Assembly (NCBI GenBank): GCA_011799875.1
Contig: CM022300.1
Location: 234,248,807 to 234,312,806 of the forward strand
Reading direction: 5' to 3'
Origin: Thinopyrum elongatum
Taxonomy: Eukaryota; Streptophyta; Magnoliopsida; Poales; Poaceae
Length of the DNA: 64,000 nt
Shown here one piece after another: positions 23,876 through 36,354 of this stretch. Every line of letters begins with the position of its first letter. Within the stretch, counting starts at the first letter, position 1. The position numbers and the translations under genes are program-made. The notes beneath the pieces are model-generated. The model saw nothing but the letters and a program-made list of their open reading frames with translations, was not told the origin of the DNA and searched no databases.

Positions 23876-26211
23876 ATCCGCACCATCGCCGCCACGTTCG
23901 GGAGCCCGAGCGCCTCGATGACTCCCGTAACATCTCATGCACACGTGCACCTCTTCAACAGCCTCATCTGGGCACTCATGCCACCTCCTAGACCCGCGTC
24001 ACGGTGCGTTGCCGCCGCCGCCCTCGTAGCCTCCTTTGCCTAATCAGAGAAGCTCGACCCCGAGCTAGCCCTTAAGTGGCCGCACCCGTTCCTAGCAACA
24101 GCCGCAGAAGCAGCGCTGCTGTGCCCACGTTACTCCTTCGAGGAGACCAGGGATCAAATCCCACCAAGGGCATGTGGATTAAAAGCCCTCACTTTGGTTT
24201 TCATGTTTCTATGACCCCCTGGCCCCACTTGTCACACTCACACACGCACACATTTCCTCCTGCATGTCATAGGCCCACCTGTCATGCACTTCCCCCTCTT
24301 TTCTTTTATTTTCTTACCAGTTTCAAAATATTCCAGTTCTGGAATTCCTGCATTTTCCATTTTAGGCATATTCCAGATTTGGCATATGATGAGGTTTCCA
24401 TTTTGGTCAGTAAACTTGTTATTTGCATAGTGTGCATTTTTACTACAGTAACATATACATATTATATATGAAATTGAGGTAGAAAAATCCAACTAATCCA
24501 TCTGCTAAATTAGTTTTGTCATTTGAGCAAGTTTTGCTGCATGTCATATTTGCACAACTTGCCATTTTGTTATTTTCGTGTGAATTACTGCAATAATCAT
24601 ATGAGCAATGCCTGTGCATGGAGTGGAGCATTTTTATGTCTTCTTGCTGGTAGAATTTATTTCATGCCATGATATGCCATGATGTGACTGCTACAAGCTT
24701 GTAAACATGCTATGTCAATGTTGCTGTTTTCCATGTGTTGAAATCTGCCGTCTGAGACTGCGAGTAATAAACTTGCCATGTTGCCATGATGATTCCCACA
24801 AATATATAGCTCTTTCGAACATGCTCAGTAATCATGATTTGTCATGTTTTACCATTACATTCATGCCATGCCTTTGGATGCTATGTAAAACTCCTGTAGC
24901 ATGACTTAAACTAGCTCTAAAGATGTCATGATAATATAACAGTTTGCTGTTAACAGAAAGTTGCAACTTGTGAGCTCATTTGTGATGAATCCATGCATAA
25001 TGTATTTGTGCCCATGGGACATTTTGATCTATGTCATGTTGTTGTTAATGACAGGTTGCATTGCATATTTGTTTTGCTCACCGTTTGAGTTCCATGCATC
25101 CGTTTTCGATGATCTTTATATCCTTTTCAACCGAAATCTTCCAATCTTTCTATTGGCATACTTGGAATACCAAGATTTTTCCCATACCAGTCTTTCCTTC
25201 ACTGATTCCTTCCCATTATCATATTCTTCGTTCTGGTAGAACCGTAGCCCCGTTCATAGCATTCTTCTTATGCATTCATGTTAGAATTACATGTAGAATA
25301 TGTTAATTGCCATGCTATGATTGTTTGTTTATTGGATGCTTGTTTTCTTATGGGTAGTACCGGGAGACGAGTTCGAGTCTGAGGACCCTATTGAGAACGT
25401 TCACGAGGAGCAAGGTTTCGATACCACTGAAGACATTTCAGGCAAGATGATCATTACCCCCATTATCACTACTATCTTTGCTTGCTAGTTGAATTGTTGC
25501 TATCGCTATGTCGCGCTACCTACCACTTGTATGCTAGCCACCTAAATTGCCATGATAAGCCTCTAACCCCACATTCCTAGCAAACCGTTGTTTGGCTATG
25601 TTATCGCTTGCTCAGCCCCTCTTATAGCGTTGCTAGTTGCAGGTGCAGTGTAGGTTCTTCCATGTTGGGACATGGATATCATGGGATATCACAATATCTC
25701 TTATTTAATTAATGCATCTATATACTTGGTAATGGGTGGAAGGCTCGGCCTTTTGCCTGGTATTTTGTTCCACTCATGCCGCCTTAGTTTCCATCATACC
25801 GGTGTTATGTTCCTTGTTTTGCGTTCCTTACATGGTCGGGGTTTATGGGCCCCCCCCCCCCCTTGACAGTTCGCTTTGAATAAAATGCTTCTAGTAAGGC
25901 CCAATTTTGGTTTTAACATTTGCCTAATAACAAATAAAATTGCATAGGTAGTAATTAACCCGAGGATTCTTAATCAACAACCCAGGGCAGTGCTCCTCAT
26001 GAGTGTTGGTCCAAACTAGAGCAGCTTGCGGTGCCGCCCAGGGCAACTCGTGGATTTGGACGCTGTAACAATAGCTCATCCGTCGTTGCCTGATTTTGGG
26101 ATACGCGCGGCTCTAGTCGGGGTGGAGGCACGTCGGGAGCTCTTGCTTGTCTTGTTTTACCATTGTCTAAATGTCTTGTGCACCTGGTTTTTGAGATTGA
26201 TCGGGTTATTC
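23876..26211 (+). repeat. long Gypsy LTR, segment 2
   Basis: Continues the LTR after the Copia insert (TSD copy CAGCC at 23871-23875) up to TTATTC at 26206-26211. It is AT-rich with repeated CATGCCATG-like words (24660-24900). It includes the block 25360-25690 shared with the reverse LTR at 6463-6760. A run of 13 C lies near 25850. No coding region is supported, although 25380-25430 has a GAG-rich, coding-like look. Confidence 0.65.
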
Positions 26212-27083
26212 TGTCGGAATCGGGGCTCCGCAGACCCAAACAAGGTTCAAACTCTCAGGCATGTGCGAAGGATCTTGCCTAGCTACAGCTCGTTGCTCAC
26301 CACTCTACGGCCTGGCTTCGTTGTGTTCGAGTGAGCGGGGAGAAGAAGTGGACACGGTGATTTACCCAGGTTCGGGCCACCTTGCGGTGTAAAACCCTAC
26401 TCCTTCTTTGTGGTGGATTACCTCGCAAGGAGGATGAGGATGAACTTGTACAAGTGTGAGCTACCTCGGGGGAGCTCAATGGCCGAAGGATTCGATCCTT
26501 CTCTATGGTGGAGACTAGCCTATATTTATAGTGGCCTTGGTCCTCTTCCCTCATAGCTTAGGCGGGAAGGGATACCATAACGACCAATTTGAAGGGGGAC
26601 AGGAGTAAACCCTATTCTGACTAAAGGTGGTCTTCGTCTGCAAAGCTTATGGTTGTGACGCAGCGGTGGGCTCGGTGATGACCTCCGTCCTGCCGAGCCC
26701 GTGGTCTTGGTCATGTTGCAATGGAATGGAAACCTTTGGGGGGTTCCTCGGGAACCCGCATACGTCCTTGCCTCCTTAGCACCAAAGAGGAAACCATCCT
26801 GGACTGCGCCCACTGTCGCCCTACTAGTCTTGGTCGTCATGGATCACGTCACCGTGTGCCTCGCGAGGTGGGGTGCTTTCCTAGATATATCCGCTCCTCG
26901 GGAGGCAGCCTCAGGGGGCCGCTCCTCAGGAGGACTTGATGTCATTCGCCTCACGAGGCGGGGGCCCTCATGAGGGTCTTGCTCGTGAAGCTTTGGAGTT
27001 GGGCCGTACTAGGCCCTTGGCGGAGCCACGCACTAGGCCGCAGGCAGACGGGTCTGGGTACCCCTGGTCCCAGAACACCGACT
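26212..27083. mobile_element. solo LTR of another Gypsy element (TGTCGG...CCGAC type)
   Basis: About 872 bp, starting TGTCGGAATCGG and ending AACACCGACT. TATTC is present on both sides (26207-26211 and 27084-27088). Scored one base shorter, the duplication is 6-bp TTATTC. The GATTTACCCAGGTTCGGGCC block at about 26361 is shared with Tat-type LTRs at 47700 and 62720. A TATATTTATAG box lies at about 26521. The last base is T where CA would be expected. Confidence 0.75.
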
Positions 27084-27088
27084 TATTC

Positions 27089-27946
27089 CGAGATGGAGTT
27101 TTTTCCTCCGTGGATCGTGAGAGTTTATGATGGACTAATTTGGGGCACCCCTGCAGGGTTTAATCTTTTCAAGAGCCATGTCCATGGTTATGGGCGAGTT
27201 GGAAATTTATGATATCCGGTTGTAGTGAACTTGACACTAAATTCAATTAAAATACACCAACCGCGTGTGTAACCGTGATCGTTTGTTTTTGACGAAGTTC
27301 AGGAAGAGAACACGGTGGGGTTATGATTGCAACATAAGTAGTTCAAGATCACTTCTTGATCATGTTAGTTTGCGACCGATATGCGTAGTCACTCATCTTA
27401 TATATTCTTGTACTCGTAAGTTAGCCACTTATACATGCTTAGTGCTTGCTGCAACCTCACCACTTAACCATGCCATACCCATTTAAGCTTTGTTAGTGTT
27501 GACACCATGGGTAATGAGATTGTTGAGTCCCCGTGGCTCACAGATTACTACAAACAAAGCTGCAGGTACCTCTGAGACAGACACATGTGATGGTACAGAG
27601 CTCCAGTGGGAGTATGACGAGGATCATGGTCGTATGTACATCTCATTTCCGGACGACCAGTAGTCGCTTCTAGTCAGACCAATCGGGATTTGTAGCATGG
27701 GTGGTTATGTCTTTTCTCGTTTGGTTTCGTCCATAGTCGGACCCTGTCTTCATTTGGATGAATGTATGAATGATTGAATTATACGATGTAGACATGTGGC
27801 GAGTGTAAGCCTCTATCTGGTATTCTCATCTGTTCATTACATGGTATGTGTGAAGATATAACCATCCTTGACAGGCCTAATATGCACTTATGCCCCTAAG
27901 TCGTGCCTCGACATGTGTGGGATATAATCGCATATTGGGTGTTACA
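27089..27946 (+). repeat. long Gypsy LTR, segment 3
   Basis: Final LTR part after the solo insert, ending CATATTGGGTGTTACA at 27946. The terminal GTTACA is the inverted copy of TGTAAC at 10088. Confidence 0.7.
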
Positions 27947-27948
27947 AG

Positions 27949-27963
27949 TTGGTAATCAAAGCC
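27949..27963 (+). promoter_or_regulatory. degenerate primer-binding site of the long-LTR Gypsy element
   Basis: TTGGTAATCAAAGCC lies 2 bp after the LTR. It resembles TTGGTATCAGAGC (initiator methionine tRNA) with an inserted A and substitutions. The leader continues to about 28003. Confidence 0.55.
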
Positions 27964-28003
27964 ATACCGACTGTAGGAGCCTTTGCTTGATCGAACCATT
28001 GGC

Positions 28004-31000
28004 TTTGTTGCTTCTTTGAGAGCCAGGATCTCCTTGTTGCTGATGGCAAGATCCTCCTCGAGCTTCTTCACTTGGGCCTCTAAGTTTAACTTGGCGGCTT
28101 CGGCAGCATCAGCAGCATTGACAACTTCTTGAAGCTTGCCAGCGTGAACCATTGCCTGAGCCTCAATGGCTTATTTGTGGGTCTGCTCTAGCTCCTTGGT
28201 TTGCTTGACGAGGAGATCCTTGATTTCGTCATCCTTGGCATAGAGTTTGGTGACAAGCGCTTCTTCCCTGGTGGCAAGGTCTTCTTCGTGGGCGTCAAGA
28301 TTGACTTTTCGCTCTGTTAGCACTTGATTAGTTGCTGCAGCCTCCTCTTGCTCCATTTCAAATTCAACCTTGTCTAAGATGAGGGCCTCTTTGTCTACAT
28401 CAGCTAGATTTGTTGGTCCTTGATCACTTGAAGCTTCTCAGCATATCAAGATTGGGCCTCGTCAGCTTGCTACAAAAGCTCTTGCCGGCCTCCTTCAACG
28501 AGCTGCTTCTGGAGCCGAAGTTTTGCCCACAGCCTACTAAAGCGTTGTTGTGCAACATTGAATCCATCTTGCATATCCCTCAGGAAGTAGTAATCTTCAG
28601 CTTCATCATCCTTGTCACACTCCCCATCGGTCCTATTGGAAGGAGGGATGACGACCTTGTTATCCACCTACGTATGTGCCAGCATTGCGACGGTGGACGA
28701 GCCGGGGGCATCTTCCCACCGGATACCGGCAAGCCTCCAAGATCTGCATGCCGGAGGTGCTTTGGGTGCTGTAGGTTGGTTGTCAGCAACCGGTGGTGAG
28801 TTGCCGGCCGCTCTCATATCCGTGTCTAAGCCAGCGCTTGGCGCTCCGGGAGCAGAAGTGCTACTAGTGGTCTTGGCGGCCTCATTTGAGGCCACCTTGG
28901 CGGCTTCCTCCGCGGCTCTCTTGTCAACCTCTGCGGCAACAACCTTGGCGATTTCCTCTGCAGTGGAATTGGCAGTCTCGTTGGCGGCGTCTTCTGCTAC
29001 ATCCTTGGTGATCCCTTCCACATCAACAATATCTGAGAAGATAGAAGAATCAAGAAGGAACTCAAAATCAAGTTCAAGAAAACAAAGCAAAAATGACAAC
29101 AAAAGGGAAGTGCTCAAAAGCAAGTGGATGATAGAGGCGTCACCTGTATGCATATGTTGAGAAGAGATGGTCTCTTCGTCGACAACCTCGGTTGTCGTCG
29201 CCTGGCTACCGGCAGCCCCGTTTGCCGGCACGTCCTCGCTGCGGACATGTTCATCAGTGTAGGCCCTTGACGGCGAGCTGCTCTCCGGGATGGTGGATGA
29301 TAGAGGCATCACCAAAGGATCTACCTCTGGGCGCTCCTCTTCCTGGTGCTCTCCTTCCACTCCTTGTTGGAGTCAGAGATCAGAGCGTCTGGACATGTAC
29401 TTGTGAGTGGGTACTGGATGGTGGCCTCACACTAGGGGCTGTGCTGGGGGATGACGGTCACAACATCCGGAGATGCAGCACCCTGCCTAGTGCTTGTCGT
29501 TGGTTCATCCTCTACTGCGGTCTTCGCCCTCTTCCAGGACCTGTGCACTAGTGTCTCCTCTTCTCTGCAAAATCAAGATAAGCAAGCAAGTCAAATGAAC
29601 AATTATAAGAATACCAAGAGTCAATGAAGGGAAATCAAGGCACATACTCCTCTTCCTCGCGGTCGCTGAGGACAGAGAGGTCCCAAACAACCTCATTCCT
29701 AGCACTAGAAGCTGGGGGGCGCAGGAGTTATTCTGGTACGCTTGGTTGTCAGGGAGGATGCAGGCTGTGAAGACCCTGCTTCACCGGTAGTTGGTGCAGC
29801 AGGCCGCCTGGAGGAAGTATGTCAAGTTTGCTGCTGTTGAGAAATCATCGAACACCTTGTTGCCAGGCAACCTTGGTTGTCTCTTTGTTGATAGGCTCGT
29901 TGCCCGACGAGGATGGATGTACCAGCTCTCCAGAGATAGCTTTCCGGAGGACACGAGCCTTTTTCTTTGGAACATGAGGAATCGGGGGCTCCTCTTGCTC
30001 CTGTTCTTCGGTGGCCTCGTCATCTTATTCTCCGGCAAGCTCCTCCAGTAGCTATTCAGCCAGCTCGTCTTCGTCAATGACTTCTCTCTCCTCCCAGAAT
30101 TCCGCGGTCCGGTAACCACTGATGCCCTCTGTCATTCGCGCCTTCACCCTCCTACTGGCAATATATGCCAGCTCTTCTTTGGTGGTGTCACGGATCAGAT
30201 CTTTTTCCACCCTGGTGGGCTGCTCCACCAGCTTGTCGAGCCACTCCTTCACATCGTTCGTGGAAGGCTCCCGCCAATCGCCTTCAACTCCTTGGGTGTT
30301 GCATGCCGGCATCATCACCCAGATGAAGTCCTTGGTGGAATTGATGCACAGAGGCACTACTTTGGCGCAGGACTGGCAAAGACTGGCATGCTGCAGTACT
30401 GTCAGGTTGTTGCCGAGTCCAGTGTGCAGCCGCATGATGTCAGCAACATTCTTGTACTCCGAGGCACACTGCTCCTTCCTCTCCAGAGGAGCGATGCGAC
30501 ACCAGAGGAAATCAGCGCCTACCATTTCGATGGTCAGGCTGGTAGCTCTGAGGCAGATGATGTAGTCTAGCGTGAGGGTAAGCTTGACCTCACACTTGGT
30601 GACGTGGCTCCAATGCTTGCCGCTCTGGACTCCCTTCGTTTGGGGTGTGCAGTAATCCGGGAAGTTTTCTTCCCTAATCCAACACCAATCTGCCTGCCAT
30701 TCTTCCCACTTCAGATGCAGCTGGCCCTTAAGGTAGACTTCCTTGCTACCGCTCCTAGGGATCCAGGTGATGCTGCCGGAGAGAGCATCTCCTTCGATGC
30801 GGGGGATGAAGAAGTGGCGGAATGGAGCAACGAAGTTTTCACACAGGTGAGCAAATACAGACATGTAGGTGATGATGTTCAGAGTAAAATCTAGAAGCCA
30901 AAACCCATAGGTCCACGTGAGCTCGGTGAACAAATTGGAGAAAGGGGGAGCACGCCCGCAGTATAAATATGCGGCAAAGAAGGGATACGTGTTTATGGAG

Positions 31001-31202
31001 GGCTTTACGTCGCCGGTATGCATGTGCGGCGTGTCGTGATCCTTGATCTCCTTTCCCCACATATAAGCGTACCTCGTGGCCAGGTCGCTCTTGTTCAACG
31101 ATGGCAGCTGAAAACTACATTCTCCCTCCGCTGCACCGCCATGGCTTCCCTCCTCTTCTCCGCCTCTACGTCAACAGGCTTGGTAGCCTTCTTTGGTGCC
31201 AT
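28004..31202 (-). pseudogene. decayed antisense gene of a Tat-type element (Transposase_28-like plus coiled coil)
   Basis: Minus-strand relative of the gene at 48962-52979. The start, MAPKK, is at 31202. A frame break near 31100 is followed by 30052-31098, which aligns with the Transposase_28-like domain (YPFFAAYLYCG, VFAHLCENFVAPFRHFF, VGADFLWCRIAPL). The 3' part (28668-29360) is Ala/Glu-rich. An intron-like GT...AG stretch at 29033-29143 sits where intron 3 lies in the intact gene. The coiled-coil end is broken by several frame changes and is cut at about 28004. Function in the family is unknown. This copy cannot make a full protein. Confidence 0.65.
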
Positions 31203-31595
31203 GGCGTCTTTTGGCGGATGGATTTGGTGGACTGACGAAGGCGTAGAGCGGTGGCAATGAAGAGCTCTGCTTTTGCGCGAGGAGGAAGATGATAGCGGCG
31301 ATGAGATTGGAAATAGCGGAAGTGGATGAGCAATGCCCTTGCAGATGCCATTTTTATGGGGAAGGTGCGGGGGGCTGGCTCTCCACTGTCTGACGTGTCT
31401 GCGCTCTTTCAGGCGCACGGCCCCAATTTGGCGTTTTGCTCCACCTCTCCCATGTTCTGCATTTAATGCGCATCGTGGGCCTATAGTAAAAGTAATGATT
31501 ATGGCAGTTATCTTCTGCCATGTGCGCCTGTGCATTGTTTTGGGCCTAGCCCAACAACACTTCACACGCGTGTGTGGCCCAGGCCCGGGGGCTCC

Positions 31596-31885
31596 CATCG
31601 GTGTAGTAAAACATGGGTGTTTTGTACCCTGACTTATGCACAAGCAGTGGCAGCTTTCCCGACGACAAGGGTTGCTGGAGGATGGCTCTGGTCAATGCTC
31701 AAGACTTGGTTACTAAAACCATGAAGAAGATATCCAGGCAGGTGATCGAGAAGTACTAAAGTAGTAGTGAAGATCAAAGTTCAAGTTTCCGGCAAGCTAC
31801 ACACCGATAAGAGAAGACCTGGCAAGCTCCCTTTGCCTCTCCACCGCTCCACCTCAACGACCAGCTAGTCGCTTATCAATAGGTG
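31596..31885 (+). repeat. Tat-type LTR, first part
   Basis: Begins (CA)TCGGTGTA after the purine tract, compared with TGTCGGTGTA in the intact copies, so the terminal TG appears mutated. It is interrupted at 31885 by the element at 31886, with AGGTG duplicated. Confidence 0.55.
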
Positions 31886-33425
31886 TGTAACACCCCAAAA
31901 ATCGGGTTATCGATTTTTGTGCTCTTATTCCATCCTAGCTTTTCTCTCCCAAATTTTTCCTCTGGAATCTGGTGAATGACCAGGTGGATTCAGACAATCC
32001 TCAGCCTCTCCATGAATTTTTTTTCATGCTCCTGTGCCAGTTGATCTTCCGTCAGTAAACCCCGAACCTCACTAAAACCGTAGATCCAAAATATCGGAAC
32101 TGGAAATCCTGCCTTTGTGTTTACAAAGGAACTATCATTTTTCTTGCTCAGTTGATCCTCCCAAAATTTCCAGAGATCATCCTTCACCCATAAACCCAAG
32201 ATGTGCAAAAATATTTCCAAGTCATATGCAATATTTCTCATCTAGAATTAATTCCTTTTTCTGCCTTTCCGAGGAATTAAATCCAGAATAATATCTATCC
32301 ATCTCGAAAGTTCATGAAAACTTGTGGAGATATTCTTTGTAATCATATTGAGCTCTCATAAAAATATTGGCCATAATAAAATAAGGGAAATTGCATTTTC
32401 CTATTTTAAGCCAATATTTCAATTTGGGGCCTTTCCAAAGGAACTACCATTTTGGTAGTTAGGAAAAATCCCAAATAAATTGTGGAGCTTATCCTATATC
32501 TATCTTCACCATTTCCATCAAGATATCAAGTTTCCCCCATTAAATTTTGAGCACAACACCACTTTGCAAATTCTGTCTAGATTTTCAGTTTGCAAAGGAA
32601 GTGCTTGATTCCTTGATCTCCTTGGGCTGAAATTTTGCAGGGTCATTCACTATGATATATTACCCCTGGATACCAAAAATCAGCTCATTCCATCTAGCCA
32701 ATCTTCCTCAGTAAATTATCTAAGTTTCTGTCCAGATTGTATCATTGTGAAGAACGTACCCTCCTGGATGATCAATTTGAGCTGAAACTTTTCTAGCTAT
32801 CTCTCTTGACCAAATCATCACTCTACACCAAGAATAATTCAAATCCATCTAGCCATTTGACCCCAGCATCATCATTTGCATTTCTGGTCAGTGGGCAAGG
32901 TTACAAAGGAAGTACTAGCTAGCATTGTCCATTTGTGCCCAAACTTTGCCAAGTTGGTCACCTTAGTGGATGATTAACCTCTGCCCAAGGTCATAACAAG
33001 AGGAGCACTGTGGTAGGCACACCGCGTGTCAAACACCTGGTGCTAGAAACTGTTCGACCCAGGGTGTGGTCACACCAGAGCTCCCTGTTCGTGCTTGAGG
33101 GGTCAAGTCAACCCAGTAAAGGACGGAGAAGACCCTAGACATCGTTTGGCAGCGAGTGGAGCATGGCACAGCCGTGGCCACGCGGTGACCGCCGGCAGAA
33201 CGCGCCAACTGCGTGCAGTATGCGCCGTACGTGTCGGGAGGCCGATTCCAGCGGGTTCTAGCTCGCCCGGGCGTACCGAAGAGCTGCCCACCGCATTCGT
33301 GCATCGTCTAGAACCTCCTCCCCTCGTCCCGTAGCTCGTAGACCTCTCTGCCGACTTCGGTTCGCCGCCACTTCACCGAGCGTCTCGAAGCTCCGGTCGC
33401 CATCGCGAGACCTCCTCCCCGAGTC

Positions 33426-33433
33426 TATTTAAG
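33426..33433 (+). promoter_or_regulatory. TATA box of the LARD-like 5' LTR
   Basis: TATTTAAG followed by GCGTGCCCAAGCCCC. The same box is at 40531-40538 in the 3' LTR. Confidence 0.55.
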
Positions 33434-33953
33434 GCGTGCCCAAGCCCCTCTCGACTAGCAGCAGCACCAGTTCCCTCCCATTCGAGCCCCCGAGCTCTCT
33501 CTTTGCCATGGCCGTGGTTCGGCCGCCGCTCCCCTCGGCTCATACCAGCGCCCTAGTCCTTCCCCTCCTCTCCCGCCTCGCCCTCGGTCTCCTCCAAGTA
33601 CCCACGAGCCGCCGCCGTCATCAATTCCGCTGAGGAAGCCTCGCCGGAGCCGCCCTACTGGAACCCCGCCGCGGCCAGGCTGTGGTCAGTGGTGGCGATG
33701 CTGCCGGCCACTGCGGGAGGCGCTAGAACCACCACTGGATGCGGCCCAGGCCAGCGGTCCCGAGGCGCTCGTCGGCCGGCTCCCTCGCACAGCCCATCGC
33801 CGGCAGCTTCGACGGCCGAGGCGCCGCCCTCTGCTTCTGTCGGGGGGAGGAGTTGACCAGAGGAGAAGGAAAGAGGAGAGAAGGGAGAGATAAGGGGGCC
33901 CCACGCGTAAGCCACTCAGCGCTGACCAACCGGGCCCGTTGACCATTTTTAGT

Positions 33954-33982
33954 GGAAGCGTATTTCGTAAAATACGCTTTCC
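33954..33982. repeat. hairpin-forming inverted repeat in the LARD-like LTR
   Basis: GGAAGCGTATTT and AAATACGCTTTCC pair with a 4-base loop and one bulged base. The copy in the other LTR starts near 41060. Related GCGTATT/ACGCTT words follow over the next 100 bp. Confidence 0.6.
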
Positions 33983-35978
33983 GCTCTAAGAAGCGTACTC
34001 TGCCGCGGCCTTTCGCTGAAATGCGCTTCCTTCGCGCGGACGTGTAATTTCGGAAATACGCCTTCAGATCCAGCCCGCAGCCGAAAGCACTATACATTGA
34101 ACGTTCACCGGTTAAGGGCTAAAATGGACAGTTTCTGTCTGTTTTTGCGCTTAACGAATGAACGGGCGTTTCTTCGCGACCGTAACTCCGATTGAGGTAA
34201 AACCAACGCCCACGTCTTCAGATCATCGAGCCCGTTCCGATGCCATCATTTTCATAATGTTTTCACAGTATGAAAATGATCATTTCGCCCTTGCTCTTCG
34301 ATCAGCCCCTCGGAGAAGGAAACTTTTCCGGCAAATCTTCCCGGAGTTTTATCGCACTTCCACCCGGCGTATTCCTCTACCCCAGGCAAGCCAACCTCTT
34401 CCATGAGCTCCGAACTTGCGTGATGACTTTGCTTGCACCCTGTGTGTTCATTGTAGTAAATATGTATCACCTGTTAGCCTGCACTTGCATACACCTGTTA
34501 TGTCATCTGTTTTAGATGTAGCATTACTTTTCATCTAACATCATGCCTTGTTTTGATGCTGTATCCTGCCATGCTAGTAACAATATTTTGAATACCGTTA
34601 TCATGTGAGTGCCATGATCTGATATCTTGCCATGTTTGTCAATGTTGTAATGATTTTGCTATGCTGATGCTAAGTGGCTGTTCACACTTATAATTGTTAA
34701 GGTAATGGTGGGATGATGGAGATATATTGATAAATTTAGTTGGTTGGTCAAGAGTCACCTGTCCGGGCTTATCCGTGCAACCACATTTGCCGGTATGGGA
34801 CGGCCTTGACTTGGTCTGATCGCGTGCTCTTTCACTGGTACCTCCAAAGAGGGAGGGTTATGCGCGCGCTCTGCCCTGGCCCGGTAGGCGGCGATAACCC
34901 TGTGAGCCTAGTTGAGTTGTTTGTGTACCCGTCCCCGTTTGGGACAGTTTTGTTTGGCCACAATGGTGGCAGGTGTCAGGAGTCACACAGGGGCCACCCA
35001 GGGCAAGACTCTGGGGGAGGATGAATGCCGGTGGTACGGTGGAGGAGTCACGGGTCAGACAGGTTTCGTTGGAGCAATGCTGGTCCACCCGAATGGGATC
35101 ACTAGGTCAGTGCTCCATAGTGTGGGTAAAGTGTGCAACCTCTGCAGAGTGTAAAATCTATTCGAATAGCCGCGTCTACGGTATTGGACAGCCCGTCTAG
35201 ACCTCACTAGGTGATTAACCGTAATGATGATAATGATGGTGGAAAAACCTATCCTGCATGGACGGTAGATGTTGTCAGGAGTATGGTATGTTAGCCATGG
35301 GATGGCTATGGAAGAGATGGTCAGATGACCGAGAGACTTGGATGTGAATCAGGTTCAGATTGGATCATGAGGTTATTCGGAATATGGATTATTTACTTGA
35401 TGCATGCTTTACTTTACTGTACTTTACTTCAGTAGTTATTTTGCTAGATAACCCCGTTATGTCGTGATGATCAACGCTGCTAGATGTTTAAACACGCTAG
35501 ATAATCTTACTACAACATGATAACTAGTAATGCTAGAAGGGTATGCATTGTCATGTTTTCCTGTTGATTCCATGACATGTTTAGAATAAATTCTTGCATA
35601 GCATATGGCTTGCTTTGTCATCTGCTTGTTTGGATGCTATGTATTTGGTTGTCTTGCGAGTACATTCAAAGTACTCACCTGGCCTTGCACGTGGCCAGTT
35701 GCAGGAGAAGATTCATCGTGCTAGATCATAACCCAGCCAGTTCTGTGAGTTATGGAGCCCAGCCAGAGATGATGTCACCGCTGAACCAAGACCTTCGCTG
35801 CCATCTTATTTAGCCTTGGAGCTATGTAATATTGTTGTAAGCAACAGTATTGTAATACTCCATTTCATATAATAAAGCCATTTTTGTGCCAGGAATTGCT
35901 GTATCATGTCTTTGACGTGCGCCAGGTCTTATCCTAGGACTGGCGTGCGTCGGCCCTCTATCGGGGTGCCACAAGACT

Positions 35979-35990
35979 TGGTATCAGAGC
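35979..35990 (+). promoter_or_regulatory. primer-binding site of the LARD-like element
   Basis: TGGTATCAGAGC, 5 bp after the 5' LTR, matches the initiator methionine tRNA 3' end exactly. Confidence 0.9.
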
Positions 35991-36354
35991 TAGGCTGGCT
36001 ATAGGTTACCCTTGCACCAAACCACCCCTATATTTTACCAGGTAGTGAGCCCAATAGATTTGACCCATCCCTGGCATCCGACATGGCCACTGTCGATCAA
36101 CAGGCGGCGCAGTCGGAATGGACGTGTCCCTGCTCAGCTGTCCACCCGCCCAGCCGTCCCTGGATTAGACCGCGACCCTACCCAGTGGTCGGCCGTGCCG
36201 ACATATCTTCTGCTTGGCACGAGAAAGATCTAGGCCATGCTGGTGTGTTCCAGCCGACTGCCTATTAAACCCCCACCTACGAGACGCAACTCTCTCCATA
36301 CAGCAACCAGATCCCCGTAGGAGAACCCAGGCCAGTATCCGCAAACCAGCAGCC

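Larger units (their letters stand above)
10088..28003 (+). mobile_element. 5' end of a Gypsy retrotransposon with a very long LTR, heavily nested
   Basis: An LTR starts TGTAACACCCC at 10088 and ends GGGTGTTACA at 27946. A primer-binding-like sequence and about 57 bp of leader follow, up to 28003. Inside the LTR are a complete Copia element (11586-23870) and a solo LTR (26212-27083). Without these and their extra TSD copies the LTR is about 4.7 kb, in three pieces: 10088-11585, 23876-26211 and 27089-27946. The ends are perfect short inverted repeats (TGTAAC/GTTACA). Gag-pol is absent because the element is cut off at 28003. It inserted into the CACTA-like fragment at 10087. Confidence 0.75.
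31886..35973 (+). repeat. 5' LTR of the LARD-like element
   Basis: 4088 bp. TATA-like TATTTAAG at 33426-33433 lies upstream of a GC-rich R-like region. A hairpin at 33954-33982 and many CATGCCATG-like words (34540-34640) follow. ORFs such as 33655-34097 (minus) have no domain and are composition effects. A few differences per hundred bases from the 3' LTR, by eye. Confidence 0.9.

Noticed and set aside
35979..35990. tRNA-like TGGTATCAGAGC
   Set aside because: It is a retrotransposon primer-binding site. No tRNA cloverleaf around it.
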